From: Loxodes magnus
Lineage: Eukaryota; Ciliophora; Karyorelictea; Loxodida; Loxodidae
Direction of reading: 5' to 3'
Assembly (NCBI GenBank): GCA_946699065.1
Contig: CAMPDV010000120.1
Location: forward strand, 372,001 to 436,000
DNA: 64,000 nt
Below, one piece after another: positions 63,063-64,000 of this stretch. The notes beneath the pieces are model-generated. The model saw nothing but the letters and a program-made list of their open reading frames with translations, searched no databases and was not told the DNA's origin. How positions within the stretch are numbered: position 1 is the first letter of the stretch; each line of letters starts with the position of its first letter. The position numbers and the translations under genes are program-made.

Positions 63063-64000
63063 ATGTATTAATTTAGTAGAAGGAAGAGCAAAATTCTTCA
63101 ACTAAACGTGATTGAAAACTAGGTTTTATATAAGCCTGTTCTTCATAATATTCATCCTCAAGCTGGTTAAAACTTGATCAAGTTCAATAGTAGTCTGTAG
63201 CCGAACTTACTGTTTTTAAGGGAAAAAGCATAAAATTAGGATGCGTTATAATAAGTATTTAGCTTTTTAAGTATATGTGATATAGCCTAAGTATCTAGAG
63301 TATGTAAAGAATGATACTCACTATCTTGAAAATAAAGTATATGGTTTGAAAAAATACAAAGGGCTTACTCTATTAAGCATTTAATTCCTTATTTGATTGA
63401 GTGGATGGGAAACACTAGTTCCAATTTAGATTAGAAAGTTTAGAGATACTTCTGAGAAATAATCAATACACAGAAAACTCCTTTAAATCACCCAAAAGAG
63501 ATTTATTACATTTTCTCCTAAATATCTTGTAAAAGCTGCTAAACAATAGACAGCACACTCAGGCTAATTCCAGTCTTAAACTTTGTCTTGTGCTATAAAT
63601 GTAGATCTTAGGAAGAAAATTACAAGTTAATAAGCAAGGAAGAGATCTTAGGACTATAGCCATTGAACTAGTTCGAGTTTGAATGAATGGATTTACAGCC
63701 AGTGAACTAGTTCGAGTTTGAATGAATGGATTTACAGCCAGCTTAAGATCTTGAACAAGTTTAAAAATAAAAGAATGAAGAATGTTTCTTTTATGGATAG
63801 GTAAAAAAAGCCTTAGCTAAACTTAATGAGTTTCTAAAAATGTAATTCTTGAAAGTTCTTTTTAAAGAAGATAAAGGAGATTAAATTCCTTTCAATTATG
63901 CATTAGAAATTGCTTAAGTTTTGAACTGGAACAGATCTTCTGAAGAAAGAAAGTTATAGTAAAACGCAGTCATCAATTACTTGCTATTTAATAACTCTTA
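63063..64000 (+). CDS. F-box protein with XPA-like C4 zinc motif (3' end beyond window)
   Basis: Uninterrupted frame from ATG (MYQFSRRKSKILQLN) to the window edge, >312 residues. Residues ~60-85 are an F-box: VFSFLSICDIAQVSRVCKEW, with that Trp and the next one from TGA. Residues ~155-180 give CKSC, 17 residues, CYKC, then RSQEENYKLISKEE, the spacing and following motif of the XPA/Rad14 zinc finger. Next is a perfect in-frame duplication of 13 residues (NQFEFEWMDLQP core), then NEECFFYGQVKKALAKLNEF and a helical region with LEIAQVLNWNRSSEERK. F-box proteins bring substrates to SCF ubiquitin ligases; the zinc motif may bind nucleic acid or protein. Five TGA serve as Trp in this part. No frameshift seen. 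The F-box is confident, the XPA resemblance less so. Confidence 0.8.
63660..63737 (+). repeat. 39-bp tandem duplication inside the F-box gene
   Basis: Two head-to-tail copies, 63660-63698 and 63699-63737, differing at one base (Leu versus Val codon). The length is 13 codons, so the frame is kept and the protein gains one extra copy of an acidic/aromatic peptide. Confidence 0.95.

Overview
The window is nuclear DNA of a ciliate-like eukaryote: very AT-rich, intron-poor, and readable only with a non-standard code. TAA and TAG are glutamine throughout, and TGA sits at conserved tryptophan positions in several unrelated families (Kelch, WD40, PLAC8, CCHC knuckle, reverse transcriptase), yet TGA also ends the best genes. 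That is the context-dependent code of karyorelictean ciliates (NCBI table 27, Loxodes/Parduczia type); the Condylostoma code (table 28) is the main alternative. Standard-code ORF finding therefore breaks almost every real gene here, and most short standard-code ORFs are shadows.

Region 1 (1-39158) is a direct tandem array with a period of about 15.84 kb, present 2.4 times and still running at the left window edge. Each unit carries an open reading frame for a coiled-coil/membrane protein, several frameshifted gene remnants (RING-variant, helical and unidentified proteins), a decayed retroelement ORF, a decayed LINE reverse transcriptase and two GC-richer dispersed elements. The third unit is broken by an 821-bp retroelement with a 15-bp target duplication. 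The array identity stops abruptly at about 39158.

Region 2 (39159-47844) holds a broken RING-PLAC8-PLAC8 gene split by a second retroelement on the other strand, a decayed ubiquitin repeat gene, and one large intact gene: a Kelch/Cys-rich membrane protein of 1273 residues on the minus strand, which gives the clearest proof of the genetic code.

Region 3 (47845-57257) is mostly AT-rich spacer with a GC-richer dispersed element, a frameshifted kinase-WD40 pseudogene that has lost its catalytic aspartates, a degraded acidic-protein gene and a LINE 3' fragment ending in a hairpin.

Region 4 (57258-64000) holds a two-unit ubiquitin gene ending in Arg-Gly-Cys, long AT-rich spacer, a possible coding remnant, and at the right edge the first part of an intact F-box gene with a C4 zinc motif like that of XPA. 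Overall it looks like a gene-poor, repeat- and pseudogene-rich part of the genome with three convincing host genes (Kelch, ubiquitin, F-box). The recurring theme of the identifiable host proteins is ubiquitin (ubiquitin units, RING, RING-variant, F-box), but nothing shows that they form one pathway.
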